Source: an uncultured Lachnospiraceae bacterium (GTDB taxonomy: Bacteria > Bacillota > Clostridia > Lachnospirales > Lachnospiraceae). From it: a stretch of 25,682 nucleotides of DNA. Made by a program: the position numbers and the translations under genes. Shown here piece by piece: positions 14,857-22,782 of the stretch. Each line of letters starts with the position of its first letter. Position 1 is the first letter of the stretch. Where the stretch lies: NCBI GenBank assembly GCA_902473545.1, contig CABRSG010000003.1:1-25682 (forward strand), written 5' to 3'. The notes beneath the pieces are model-generated. The model searched no databases, was not told where the DNA came from, and saw only the letters and a program-made list of their open reading frames with translations.

Positions 14857-15852
14857 TTAATTTTTTTTGCGGTTACTTAATGCATCAAAAATAATGGCAA
14901 GAATCAGGATTGCTCCGGTTATGAAATTCTGCCAGTGTACCGACACATTCAGAATAACCAGGATATTACTGATTACACTCATCATGATGACACCAAGCAC
15001 AGCTCCCGCAACAGTTCCCTTGCCGCCTGAAAGACTGACGCCGCCGATTACTGCCGCTGAAATAACTGTCATCTCCACGCCCGAACCGGTACTGGAGGTC
15101 GCCGTGCCAAATCTGGATGCCGTAAGCACTCCGGCAAGTCCGGCAAGCGCGCCTGTCAGCACATAAACGAGCGTCTTCACCAGCCTGGTATTGATACCGG
15201 AAAGCATGGAAGTCTTTTCATTGCTGCCCACAAAAAATACGTTTCTCGCCACCCCGGAACGCCGCACCAGAATGTCACCGATGATAACCAGCACCAGGCA
15301 GACAATCACCAGCACCGGCACATTTCCAATTGAACCGGAACCGACCACACGGAAGGCTTTCACTCCCGGCGCATCCTGTAGACCGATGGAACCGCCATTT
15401 GTCAGAACATATACGATTCCTCTCGCCATCTGCTGCATCCCAAGCGTGGTAATAAAGGCGTTCAGATCCATATATCCAATCAGCAGCCCGTTAACCGTTC
15501 CGCAAAATACGCCTGCCAGAATTCCCACCAGGCATGCCAGCCAAATGCTGATGCCGTTGTTTGTCAGTACTACCACGCAGACGGCGCTCAGACCAAGAAC
15601 CGAACCTACCGACAGATCAAATCCTCCGCTGACAAGCGCCAGTGTCATAGCAATTGCAATGATAGCATTGCAGGAAAATCCGATTGCCGTTGTCCGCAGA
15701 TTTGTTACGGTTAAAAATGCCGGGGACATGATAGAAATAAATACAATCAAGGCGATCAAGATCACAAGCACGGAAAATTCTTTCATAGAGCGGATCCGTT
15801 TCCAGACGGAGGGCTGTCCGCTCTGCTTTTTTACTTCTGCTGTATTACTCAT
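14857..15852 (-). CDS. Sugar ABC transporter permease (RbsC-like)
   Basis: A 331-residue integral membrane permease of the RbsC/BPD_transp_2 family with about eight to ten hydrophobic helices. Characteristic segments are ALVSGGFDLSVGSVLGLSA, the NGLLIGYMDLNAFITTLGMQ loop and VIGGVSLSGGKGTVAGAVLG near the C-terminus, which contacts the ATPase. It presumably homodimerises to form the channel. The ATG at 15852 follows AAGGAG by 7 bases, and the gene overlaps the end of the ATPase gene by 8 bases, so the two are translationally coupled. An N-terminal extension starting at 15894 would overlap the ATPase by 50 bases and lacks a ribosome binding site. Confidence 0.93.
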   Translation of the reverse strand: MSNTAEVKKQSGQPSVWKRIRSMKEFSVLVILIALIVFISIMSPAFLTVTNLRTTAIGFSCNAIIAIAMTLALVSGGFDLSVGSVLGLSAVCVVVLTNNGISIWLACLVGILAGVFCGTVNGLLIGYMDLNAFITTLGMQQMARGIVYVLTNGGSIGLQDAPGVKAFRVVGSGSIGNVPVLVIVCLVLVIIGDILVRRSGVARNVFFVGSNEKTSMLSGINTRLVKTLVYVLTGALAGLAGVLTASRFGTATSSTGSGVEMTVISAAVIGGVSLSGGKGTVAGAVLGVIMMSVISNILVILNVSVHWQNFITGAILILAIIFDALSNRKKN

Positions 15853-17365
15853 ATGTTTTCTCCTTTTCACTGAACTCTGAAATTGTCGAAACAATGTTTG
15901 CCTGCGTAAGTTTCTCCCCGGACAGTTCGCCGACCACCCTTCCGACGTTGATAACCACTACCCGGTCGCACACCCCGACAGTTTCCGGCATCTCCGAGGA
16001 AATTACCACAATACTGATTCCCTCTCTGCTCAATTTCCGGAGCATCTGATGGATTTCCGCCTTGGCACCCACATCGATTCCGCGCGTGGGCTCGTCCAGA
16101 AACAAAACCTTTGGTTTCATGGCGAGCAGCTTCGCAAGCATCAGCTTCTGCTGGTTTCCGCCCGAAAGGCTGCCGATGTGCTGCGCTGCCGATGAATATT
16201 TCACATTCATCATCTTTCTATATTGTTCCGTAGTCTGCTGCGCCTTTCTGTCAGAAACAAATCCATTGCTGGAAAATGCACTGATCTGCGGTGCAATCAT
16301 ATTCTCAATAAGAGACATCTCCAGAAACAGCCCGTCCTTTTTGCGGTCCTCCGTCAGATAACAGATACCGGCATTCGACGCATCCCTGCAGCAGCGGATC
16401 TGCAGCTTTTTTCCTTCCAGATAAATATCCCCGGATTCCCGCTTATCAATACCGCAAACCGCTCTGGCAATCTCCGTTCTTCCTGCCCCCACAAGACCGC
16501 ACAGCCCCAGGATTTCTCCCTTATAGGTGGAAAAGCTGACATTGGAGAAATGCGGACTGCCCGTAAGATTTTCCACCCGCAAAATCTCCTCGCCGCGCTC
16601 CTTACTCTTTTCGGGATAAAGGTTCCCCAGTTCCTTCCCTACCATATTGGAAACAACAAATTCCGCATTTGTCTCCTTTACTGGCACAGTATTGATTACA
16701 CTGCCATCGCGCATAATGGTGATGGTGTCGCATATATGAAAAATTTCCTCCATTTTGTGGCTGATGTAAAAGATACCGATGCCGCTTGCAGCAAGTTTTT
16801 TTATCACAGTGAATAATCCGCTCGCCTCTTCCTCGTTCAGACTGGAGGTAGGCTCGTCAAAAATCAGTACCCGGCACTGCGAAGACAGCGCCTTGGCAAT
16901 CTCTACCATCTGCTGCTGAGCAACCCGCAATGACGACACCATTGCCTGCGGATCAATGCTTTTTCCGCTCTCTCCAAACTGATCCAGTATCTTCCGGGAT
17001 TCCCGATTCAGACATTCGTTGTCTACCATCCCTCTTTTCTTTGGAAGATGACCAATAAAAATATTATTGCCCACCGTCAGATCCTGGCAGAGTGCCAGCT
17101 CCTGGTGCACGAATCCAATTCCCGATAGCTGTGCGTCGTTTGGATTGCGGAAATGGACCGGCTCATCATTCAGATAAATAGTACCTGCATCTGCCTGGAA
17201 AACACCGGAAATAATATTCATCAGTGTAGATTTTCCGGCACCGTTTTCGCCTACCAGTGCATGAATCTCTCCTTTTTTCAGCGTAACCGAAACACCCTTT
17301 AGTGCATAAGTCCCCGCAAAGCGCTTCTTTATATTCTCCGTACTCAAAATTACTTCCCTGTCCAT
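15845..17365 (-). CDS. Sugar ABC transporter ATP-binding protein (RbsA/MglA-like, two NBDs)
   Basis: A 506-residue cytoplasmic ATPase with two fused nucleotide-binding domains that powers the RbsC-like permease. NBD1 has Walker A GENGAGKST, an RbsA-type signature SLRVAQQQ and Walker B LIFDEPTSS with a later ISHKM switch histidine. NBD2 has the degenerate Walker A GLVGAGRTE normal for this family, signature LSGGNQQK and Walker B LFLDEPTRGID. It is the first gene of the leftward operon. The ATG at 17365 follows AAGGAGG by about 11 bases. The motifs are canonical for ribose/galactose-type importers, in contrast to the orphan ATPase encoded divergently at 18449. Confidence 0.95.
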   Translation of the reverse strand: MDREVILSTENIKKRFAGTYALKGVSVTLKKGEIHALVGENGAGKSTLMNIISGVFQADAGTIYLNDEPVHFRNPNDAQLSGIGFVHQELALCQDLTVGNNIFIGHLPKKRGMVDNECLNRESRKILDQFGESGKSIDPQAMVSSLRVAQQQMVEIAKALSSQCRVLIFDEPTSSLNEEEASGLFTVIKKLAASGIGIFYISHKMEEIFHICDTITIMRDGSVINTVPVKETNAEFVVSNMVGKELGNLYPEKSKERGEEILRVENLTGSPHFSNVSFSTYKGEILGLCGLVGAGRTEIARAVCGIDKRESGDIYLEGKKLQIRCCRDASNAGICYLTEDRKKDGLFLEMSLIENMIAPQISAFSSNGFVSDRKAQQTTEQYRKMMNVKYSSAAQHIGSLSGGNQQKLMLAKLLAMKPKVLFLDEPTRGIDVGAKAEIHQMLRKLSREGISIVVISSEMPETVGVCDRVVVINVGRVVGELSGEKLTQANIVSTISEFSEKEKTYE

Positions 17366-17395
17366 TCGGCATCCCCTCCTTTCTTTTTCTGTTCA

Positions 17396-17570
17396 TTTGT
17401 TTTCGAATGTATTTATATTTTATCATTTATTTTTGTTTTTGCAAGTATTCTTTGTTTATTTCTTATCGTTTTGTCCATTTTTCACAGTTATTGCTGACGT
17501 TTTTTGTGCATTATTTTTCTTTTTTGTGTTCAAAACGAAAAAGCATTAAAAAATACTGTTTGTTTTCATA
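17396..17570. promoter_or_regulatory. Candidate DeoR-type operator repeats in the divergent intergenic region
   Basis: TTTGTTTTCGAA (17396-17407) and TTTGTTTTCATA (17559-17570) share nine leading bases. A related TTTGTTTTTGCAA (17432-17444) overlaps the -35 box of the leftward promoter. The 17559 copy overlaps the -35 box of the rightward promoter. Repeats at both promoters beside a DeoR-family gene fit an operator shared by both directions. The motif is AT-rich and simple, so chance is not excluded. Confidence 0.45.
17417..17444 (-). promoter_or_regulatory. Probable promoter of the ABC-GH operon
   Basis: On the minus strand TTGCAA (17444-17439), a 16-base spacer and an extended -10 element TGATAAAAT (TGn at 17425-17423, TAAAAT at 17422-17417) lie about 52 bases before the ATPase start. 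The surroundings are very AT-rich, so other -10-like sequences exist. Confidence 0.55.
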
Positions 17571-17588
17571 TCAAAAGGATGTTATAAT
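17560..17588 (+). promoter_or_regulatory. Promoter of the deoR-type regulator / orphan ATPase transcript
   Basis: TTGTTT (17560-17565), a 17-base spacer and a consensus TATAAT (17583-17588) lie 43 bases before the regulator start. The -35 box lies inside a TTTGTTTTC motif, which would permit autorepression. Confidence 0.65.
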
Positions 17589-17630
17589 AAAAAGAATTAT
17601 AAGAATACAAGAGATTATCGGAGTAGTGCT

Positions 17631-18404
17631 ATGTTACCAATCCAACGACTTGAGGAAATTAAACAAATTCTTACGGAAAAAAAACAGGCCGATGTGACTT
17701 CTCTCGCGATTGCTTTAAATGTCACAGAAGCAACAATCAGAAGAGACCTGGAGAAGCTGGAAAACGAAAAATTTCTTACACGCACGCACGGGGGAGCTGT
17801 GCTAAACGAACCGAAACACCAGGAGGTTTCCCTGTTCCATCTGACAGCAGATAATGCGGAGCCGTACCAGAATATCGGAAAGATTGCTTCACAGTTTGTC
17901 AGCAATAACGATGTGATTTTCCTTGGTCCCGGCATGTGTTCCCGGTTTGTGGCAAGATATCTGAAGAATAAAATAAATGTTACTATTGTAACGACAGACC
18001 TTATGGTCGGACACGACTGCGCCGTATACAGCCCGAATGTGTCTATCATCATGACCGGAGGAAGCTTAAATCCCACAACACTGCAGTTATCCGGGCAAAT
18101 GGCAACCAATGCCCTGCGGACATTTTATCTTAATGCATCCTTTTTTGACATTGACGGAATCACGCTCTCAAGAGGGTATTCTGTTTCTTCGCTTGATAAG
18201 GCATTTATTATACAAAATGTCATGGAGATGTCGAAAAAAAATTTTGCGCTCTGTCCCTACAACCGTTTCGGCACGGAATCCTCTGCCGTTATCGGCGATA
18301 TCAATTCCTTTGGAACGGTTATTACAAATGAGCATGTGGCAAGCGCCTTTAAAGAATACTATTTTCAAAACAAGATTCAGATTTTCGCTACATTCAATAT
18401 CTGA
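17631..18404 (+). CDS. DeoR/GlpR-family transcriptional regulator
   Basis: A 257-residue regulator. Residues 3-57 are the winged helix of the family (RLEEIKQIL, NVTEATIRRDLEKLE, RTHGGAVL). Residues 75-250 form the DeoR C-terminal sensor domain. In that domain several usual sugar-phosphate-contacting elements are altered: the loop normally like DAG(T/S)TT reads GPGMC (99-103), and the segment normally like ADSSKFG reads CPYNRFG (208-214). The effector may therefore not be an ordinary sugar phosphate. The ATG at 17631 follows CGGAG by about 7 bases. It is divergent from the ABC-GH127-GH31 operon, which it probably controls, and is followed after 44 bases by an ATPase gene on the same transcript. 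Family certain; target and ligand inferred. Confidence 0.92.
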   Translation: MLPIQRLEEIKQILTEKKQADVTSLAIALNVTEATIRRDLEKLENEKFLTRTHGGAVLNEPKHQEVSLFHLTADNAEPYQNIGKIASQFVSNNDVIFLGPGMCSRFVARYLKNKINVTIVTTDLMVGHDCAVYSPNVSIIMTGGSLNPTTLQLSGQMATNALRTFYLNASFFDIDGITLSRGYSVSSLDKAFIIQNVMEMSKKNFALCPYNRFGTESSAVIGDINSFGTVITNEHVASAFKEYYFQNKIQIFATFNI

Positions 18405-18448
18405 ATCTCTCATCCATGCTGTGCAGAAATCTATCAGTGGGAGGGCTT

Positions 18449-19921
18449 ATGAAGAATTGTATTTTGTCCTGTAAAAATATTGGACTGGAATTAAATGACG
18501 TTTCTATTCTGGAAAATGTAAATCTGACACTCTACGAAGGGGAATTTCATCTCCTGATGGGAGAAAACGGCGCCGGAAAAACTTCTATTGTCAACATTCT
18601 GAGCGGCATTTATCCCACAGGTTCGTACTCCGGCTCCATCAGCTACCAGGGTGAACCGCTCAGTCTGCGCTCCCCAAAAGATGCCATCCGGCGCAGAATC
18701 ATTACCATTCACCAGGATACCTGCCTGTATGAGGATATGACAATTGCAGAAAATCTCTTTGCCAATCTTCCCCAGGAAACAGGTTTAAAGATTTTTACCT
18801 CTCTGGAAAAGAAAATCAGACTGGCAGACTGCTTTTTCCAGGAGCACGGATGCGCTATGGATTCTTCTGTGCTTATTAAAGAGTGCAGTCTTACGCAGAA
18901 AAGAAAAATAGAATTACTGAAGTTGTATCTGATGAATCCCGTTCTGCTGATTCTTGACGAGCCTGTTGCCACTGTCAGCAGCTACGATATGGACTATTTT
19001 ATCAAATTGATTACGTTTTTTAAGGAAAAGGGTGTGACGATCCTGTGCATTTCACACAGCTACCTTGCATTTTCTTCAATGATTGACCGTTTTTCCGTAT
19101 TCCGGGATAAAGAACTGACCTACACGATTGATAAAAACAACTCCGATGAGATACAGCAGCTTCTTCTGGCAGACTTCTGCCACAGCCGCTATCCGAAAAT
19201 TCATACTGCCCCGGGCGAAGAGGTATTCTGTGCAGAAAATCTTTCCAGCAGCGGAATTATACAGAACATTTCATTTTCCCTTTACAAGGGCGAGATTCTC
19301 GGATTTTTCGGGCGGACCGGCTCCGGCAAGGACCTGCTATCAAAAATCCTGTTCGGCATCGAACCCCTCACAGGCGGAACACTCTATGTCGACCGCCTGC
19401 CGGCCCGGATCAGCTCGCCGCAGGACGCCATGAATCTCGGACTCGCCTATGTCACCGATGAAAGAAATGACTGCGGTCTTTTCCGGAATCTTGATCTTCT
19501 GGAAAATGTATACTCCATAAAAGAAAACAGCAGCCGTTGCTTCTGGACCCGCACAAAGGCAGAAAAGCAGCGCTACAAAGTGTATTCCGACAAGCTGAAT
19601 ATCGATCTGCCCTCTCATTTAAAACCGGCATATCTATCCGGCGGAGAACAGCAGAAGCTTATCATGATGCGCTGGCTTATGTCCCCCGCCCGTATCTTTA
19701 TTTTTAATGAGCCAACACAGAGTATTGATGTCCCGTCAAAAATTGACATCTATAATATGTTTAACGATCTTATCTTAAAGGGCTCCTCCCTGCTTGTCTT
19801 CAGCTCCAATCTCGAAGAGCTGATGGGCATCTGTGACCGCATCATTTTCATCAAACATGGAACCATGTCGGGAGAAATTTCCCGCGAAGAGAGCAGTGAA
19901 TATATTCAGAATCTTATTTAG
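18449..19921 (+). CDS. Orphan RbsA-like double ATPase with one degenerate ATP site
   Basis: A 490-residue cytoplasmic protein with two fused ABC nucleotide-binding domains of the RbsA/MglA type. NBD1 has intact Walker A GENGAGKT (38-45), Q-loop Gln89, Walker B ILDEP (Asp170-Glu171) and switch His203. Its signature region, however, reads CSLTQKRK (146-153) instead of an LSxAQQQ-like motif. NBD2 has GRTGSGKD (288-295) and an intact LSGGEQQK (396-403), but its Walker B is IFNEP with Asn420 in place of Asp. The composite site of NBD1 Walker plus NBD2 signature is thus intact, while the other site is altered on both sides. The ATG at 18449 follows GGGAGG by 4 bases. No permease or binding-protein gene accompanies it. 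It may serve the divergent transporter, or act as a sensor partner of the DeoR regulator. Confidence 0.85.
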   Translation: MKNCILSCKNIGLELNDVSILENVNLTLYEGEFHLLMGENGAGKTSIVNILSGIYPTGSYSGSISYQGEPLSLRSPKDAIRRRIITIHQDTCLYEDMTIAENLFANLPQETGLKIFTSLEKKIRLADCFFQEHGCAMDSSVLIKECSLTQKRKIELLKLYLMNPVLLILDEPVATVSSYDMDYFIKLITFFKEKGVTILCISHSYLAFSSMIDRFSVFRDKELTYTIDKNNSDEIQQLLLADFCHSRYPKIHTAPGEEVFCAENLSSSGIIQNISFSLYKGEILGFFGRTGSGKDLLSKILFGIEPLTGGTLYVDRLPARISSPQDAMNLGLAYVTDERNDCGLFRNLDLLENVYSIKENSSRCFWTRTKAEKQRYKVYSDKLNIDLPSHLKPAYLSGGEQQKLIMMRWLMSPARIFIFNEPTQSIDVPSKIDIYNMFNDLILKGSSLLVFSSNLEELMGICDRIIFIKHGTMSGEISREESSEYIQNLI

Positions 19922-19932
19922 GCTGCATATGC

Positions 19933-19968
19933 AAAGAGATGTGAGCATCAAAGCCCGCATCTCTTTTT
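19933..19968 (+). terminator. Intrinsic terminator of the regulator/ATPase transcript
   Basis: AAAGAGATG (19933-19941) pairs with CATCTCTTT (19958-19966). The stem can extend inward by a GC pair, and the run of T residues ends at 19968. It lies 12 bases after the ATPase stop codon. On the minus strand only three T residues follow, so it is a weaker terminator for the facing hydrolase gene. Confidence 0.8.
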
Positions 19969-20051
19969 CAAACACATTTTTGCCTGTTATTGCGGAAAAA
20001 ACGTTGTCTCGTCTGCGCTTTTTTTCGATAATATCTCACTGCTGCCATTTG

Positions 20052-22736
20052 TCAGCACTCAAAATGTCTTAAATAAACTTCCCCGGTAATTCCGCTTCCT
20101 CCCTCAGGCTTTGTCAGACCCCGCATTTTCATGCGCGGGTCGTCTTTTGTCATTTCGTAGCACTGCCGCTCCAGTGTGGTCGCCACCTCTATCACCAGCT
20201 TATTTTCCCCGGCTTCTGCCAGCCCTGTCAGGTCGTAGCGGTATGGCGGCACAATCTGGATGCCGGCGCTCTTTCCGTTGACGAATACCTCCATGCCTTC
20301 CTTTGCGTCCGTCACCTCCAGCAGCACCTTTTCTCCCGGCTTTGCAGAAAATGTGCTTTCATAGCGGACAAACCCGGAGAAGGACGGCCGCTCCCGTGCC
20401 AGGCAGTCCGGCAGAGCGACTGTTTTCTCTTTCCGGAAATCGGGGTATTCTGTCGCACCGCAGATGCTTCTTTTCCATGTTGTCAGCGGAAACGTCTTTC
20501 CTTCAGCGCAGAGCGGCTCGCACAGCAGCTTTTCATCCGCCGTATCCAGCACGACAATCAGACTGCTGCGCGGATTAAGGCTTACCGGAAGCTTCAGGGC
20601 AGCTCCGTCCTCCCGCCGGATATGCTCCGGCTTCAGGCGGTAAGTCCGGTTTTTCCACGCGTCGTATCCGTAGCACGGACCGTCTCCGGGAATGCAGACC
20701 GTTCCCTCGTATTTTCCGGCTCCCTCGTTCACAAAATAGTACAGCTCGCACTCTCCCTGGTAATGCAGCGCCCGCAGATAAGGATTCTCCGGCGTGAATG
20801 CAGCCTCCGGCAGCCCCATCCGCTTCAGATACGGCGCCAGCTCTTCCAGCGAAAGTACGGGGCAGTCTTTCAGCCCTTCCAGATAAACTTTTGCATTCTT
20901 CGCAGGATTGCAGACGCCTTCCGGAAGCCCTTCCAGGAAAATCACCGGAAAGCCATTTTTCCAAAGCTCTGCCGCCGCTTCGGCAAATTCCGCGGTGACA
21001 AACTGCGCATACGGCACAATCAGCGCCCGGTATTCCTGCGTATTCACCTGCAGCACACTGCTTATATTGGTCCGGTAATGCTCTCTTTCCGCAAATACAT
21101 CCGCCGGGATGCAGTCGTATGCGATCTGCGCCTCCGCCAGCTTCCGCGCAGGCTTCTGGCTCAGCATCGCGCGCCCGCACCATTCCGCCTCGCCATGATA
21201 TAAAATCGCCGCCGGAGCAATCCGGCGTCCGCCGCTGATGCATTCCGACACCCGGTTCATATAGCCCATCAGCGCGCCGAAATGGCGGTACTGGGGATTA
21301 TGTCCGTGCGCATAAAAATGCGGCGGACAGTCAGGATCCGGAAACGGCGCCGGATCAAATGCGTGGGGCACAAAATGGTTGATACCGCGCACCATAAAGT
21401 GGTCCGCCAGATATTTTTCAAGCTGCACGCCCTCCGCCCAGCCATAGTTTCCAAAAATTTCACACATCGCGTTTCCGTGCTTGCCCGGCTCAATCGCCGC
21501 CGCGGACGCCGCCAGGCTTCCCAGCATATAATGATAAAATTCGCCGTCGCGCGGCAGTCCCATCGTTCCGGTAAGAGGCGCATCCTCACCCTGCGGGAGG
21601 ACCTGTCCTCCGATATCGTCGATGCCCGCCATATCCTGCCCGTCCAGCCCGCGGAAATAATGACCCAGACTGACGCCGGTCCTTGCGTGGGCATTACAGT
21701 CCTCAATGATATGTCCGATGTACTGCACGCCGTGCTCCCTGCACCAGCCTCCTAGCTGTCTGGAAAAGGCTTCCCGTACCATCTTTGTGACGGCGTCCAT
21801 GTAGGCGTACCGCACGCGCGCAGTTTCCTGCGCGTCGCTTTCGTTGTCCCACAGCAGATACATCCGGTTTGCCCAGTCCTCCCCCAGACGCGCGCTTAAT
21901 TCCGCCTTCATGGCGTCGGAAAACGGCAGATCCTGCTCTCCTCCCAGTCTGCCCTCGTTGTCAAAGATATGGCCGTTCCCCAGCTCCGGCTCGTCGGAGA
22001 AAAAGCCGGCGATCGTCTTTCCGAAATCCTCCCGGTAATGCTCCCAGTGCGGCTCGTAGACCGCGTCGATCAGCAGACGGCAGGATTTTTCATCCAGCAT
22101 ATTAATATATTCCCGGTGGGGACCGAAATTCCGGGAAAGCCCGGTGATAAAAAGCGTCCAGTCACCTTCCCGCTTCTCCCAGACCAGCTTTTCACCAGGC
22201 TCAGGTACCGCAAGGAAAATCTGCTCTTTGCTCTCCCTGCAGACCGCCGTAAGGGCAAGAATCCGGTCATCCGCAAAGCGGGGTGCATCCGCCAGCATCG
22301 ACGGCAGGATATACTGCTCCAGCTGATTTGGACAAAAAGCGGGCGGAAACATGCTATGCACATCGATTTCCGTCCGCTCATCGTCTCCGCACAGGGGCAC
22401 ACGGCTGGGGCAGATGCTCTGGCGGTGCAGCTCGTCGGGCGCGCTTTTCAGCGCCCCGTTCGCATAGCCCGTCGGAAAATGGCTGTCATCCAGAATCCAC
22501 ACCTTCATGTCGCGGCTGCGCGCCTCATCCAGAATGATATCCATATCCGCCCACCATTTTTCCCCGCAGAAGTCCGGATGAGGACGGCTCTCCCCGCATC
22601 CCGCGCGGCAGCCGCTCTCCCGGATTGCCTTCATATATTCCCGCAGGGTGGCTTCGTCTTCGCCATGCTGCCAGAAAAATGGCATCAGCCGGTTTTCGTA
22701 TTCTCCGTTTAAGAGTTTCCTCATTTTTTCAATCAT
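20052..22736 (-). CDS. GH106-like glycosyl hydrolase (putative alpha-L-rhamnosidase)
   Basis: An 894-residue intracellular protein without a signal peptide. The N-terminal part (about 15-100, with WWADMDIILDEARSRDMKVW and LDDSHFPTGYANG) matches the start of the GH106/rhamnosidase-like hydrolases that Lachnospiraceae carry in many copies. A catalytic-barrel segment contains FFSDEPELG (245-253). The C-terminal region (about 770-890) is a galactose-binding-like jelly roll with VFVNGKSAG, PPYRYDLTGL and GENKLVIEVATTL. Catalytic residues cannot be assigned with confidence. The ATG at 22736 follows AGGAG by about 7 bases. It follows a GPH sugar transporter gene by 46 bases on the same strand, so imported glycosides are the likely substrate. 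Rhamnoside is the best guess, not proven. Confidence 0.8.
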   Translation of the reverse strand: MIEKMRKLLNGEYENRLMPFFWQHGEDEATLREYMKAIRESGCRAGCGESRPHPDFCGEKWWADMDIILDEARSRDMKVWILDDSHFPTGYANGALKSAPDELHRQSICPSRVPLCGDDERTEIDVHSMFPPAFCPNQLEQYILPSMLADAPRFADDRILALTAVCRESKEQIFLAVPEPGEKLVWEKREGDWTLFITGLSRNFGPHREYINMLDEKSCRLLIDAVYEPHWEHYREDFGKTIAGFFSDEPELGNGHIFDNEGRLGGEQDLPFSDAMKAELSARLGEDWANRMYLLWDNESDAQETARVRYAYMDAVTKMVREAFSRQLGGWCREHGVQYIGHIIEDCNAHARTGVSLGHYFRGLDGQDMAGIDDIGGQVLPQGEDAPLTGTMGLPRDGEFYHYMLGSLAASAAAIEPGKHGNAMCEIFGNYGWAEGVQLEKYLADHFMVRGINHFVPHAFDPAPFPDPDCPPHFYAHGHNPQYRHFGALMGYMNRVSECISGGRRIAPAAILYHGEAEWCGRAMLSQKPARKLAEAQIAYDCIPADVFAEREHYRTNISSVLQVNTQEYRALIVPYAQFVTAEFAEAAAELWKNGFPVIFLEGLPEGVCNPAKNAKVYLEGLKDCPVLSLEELAPYLKRMGLPEAAFTPENPYLRALHYQGECELYYFVNEGAGKYEGTVCIPGDGPCYGYDAWKNRTYRLKPEHIRREDGAALKLPVSLNPRSSLIVVLDTADEKLLCEPLCAEGKTFPLTTWKRSICGATEYPDFRKEKTVALPDCLARERPSFSGFVRYESTFSAKPGEKVLLEVTDAKEGMEVFVNGKSAGIQIVPPYRYDLTGLAEAGENKLVIEVATTLERQCYEMTKDDPRMKMRGLTKPEGGSGITGEVYLRHFEC

Positions 22737-22782
22737 ACTGCTCTCCTGTCAGCCAGACGCTGCCATCGGCTCCGGCGCCGCA

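Noticed and set aside
19969..20051. Possible minus-strand terminator after the GH106-like gene, built from A-run and T-run
   Set aside because: Pairing is almost only A-T with a long loop; not distinguishable from chance.
20622..21203. 193-codon plus-strand frame opposite the GH106-like gene
   Set aside because: Antisense shadow in GC-rich coding sequence.
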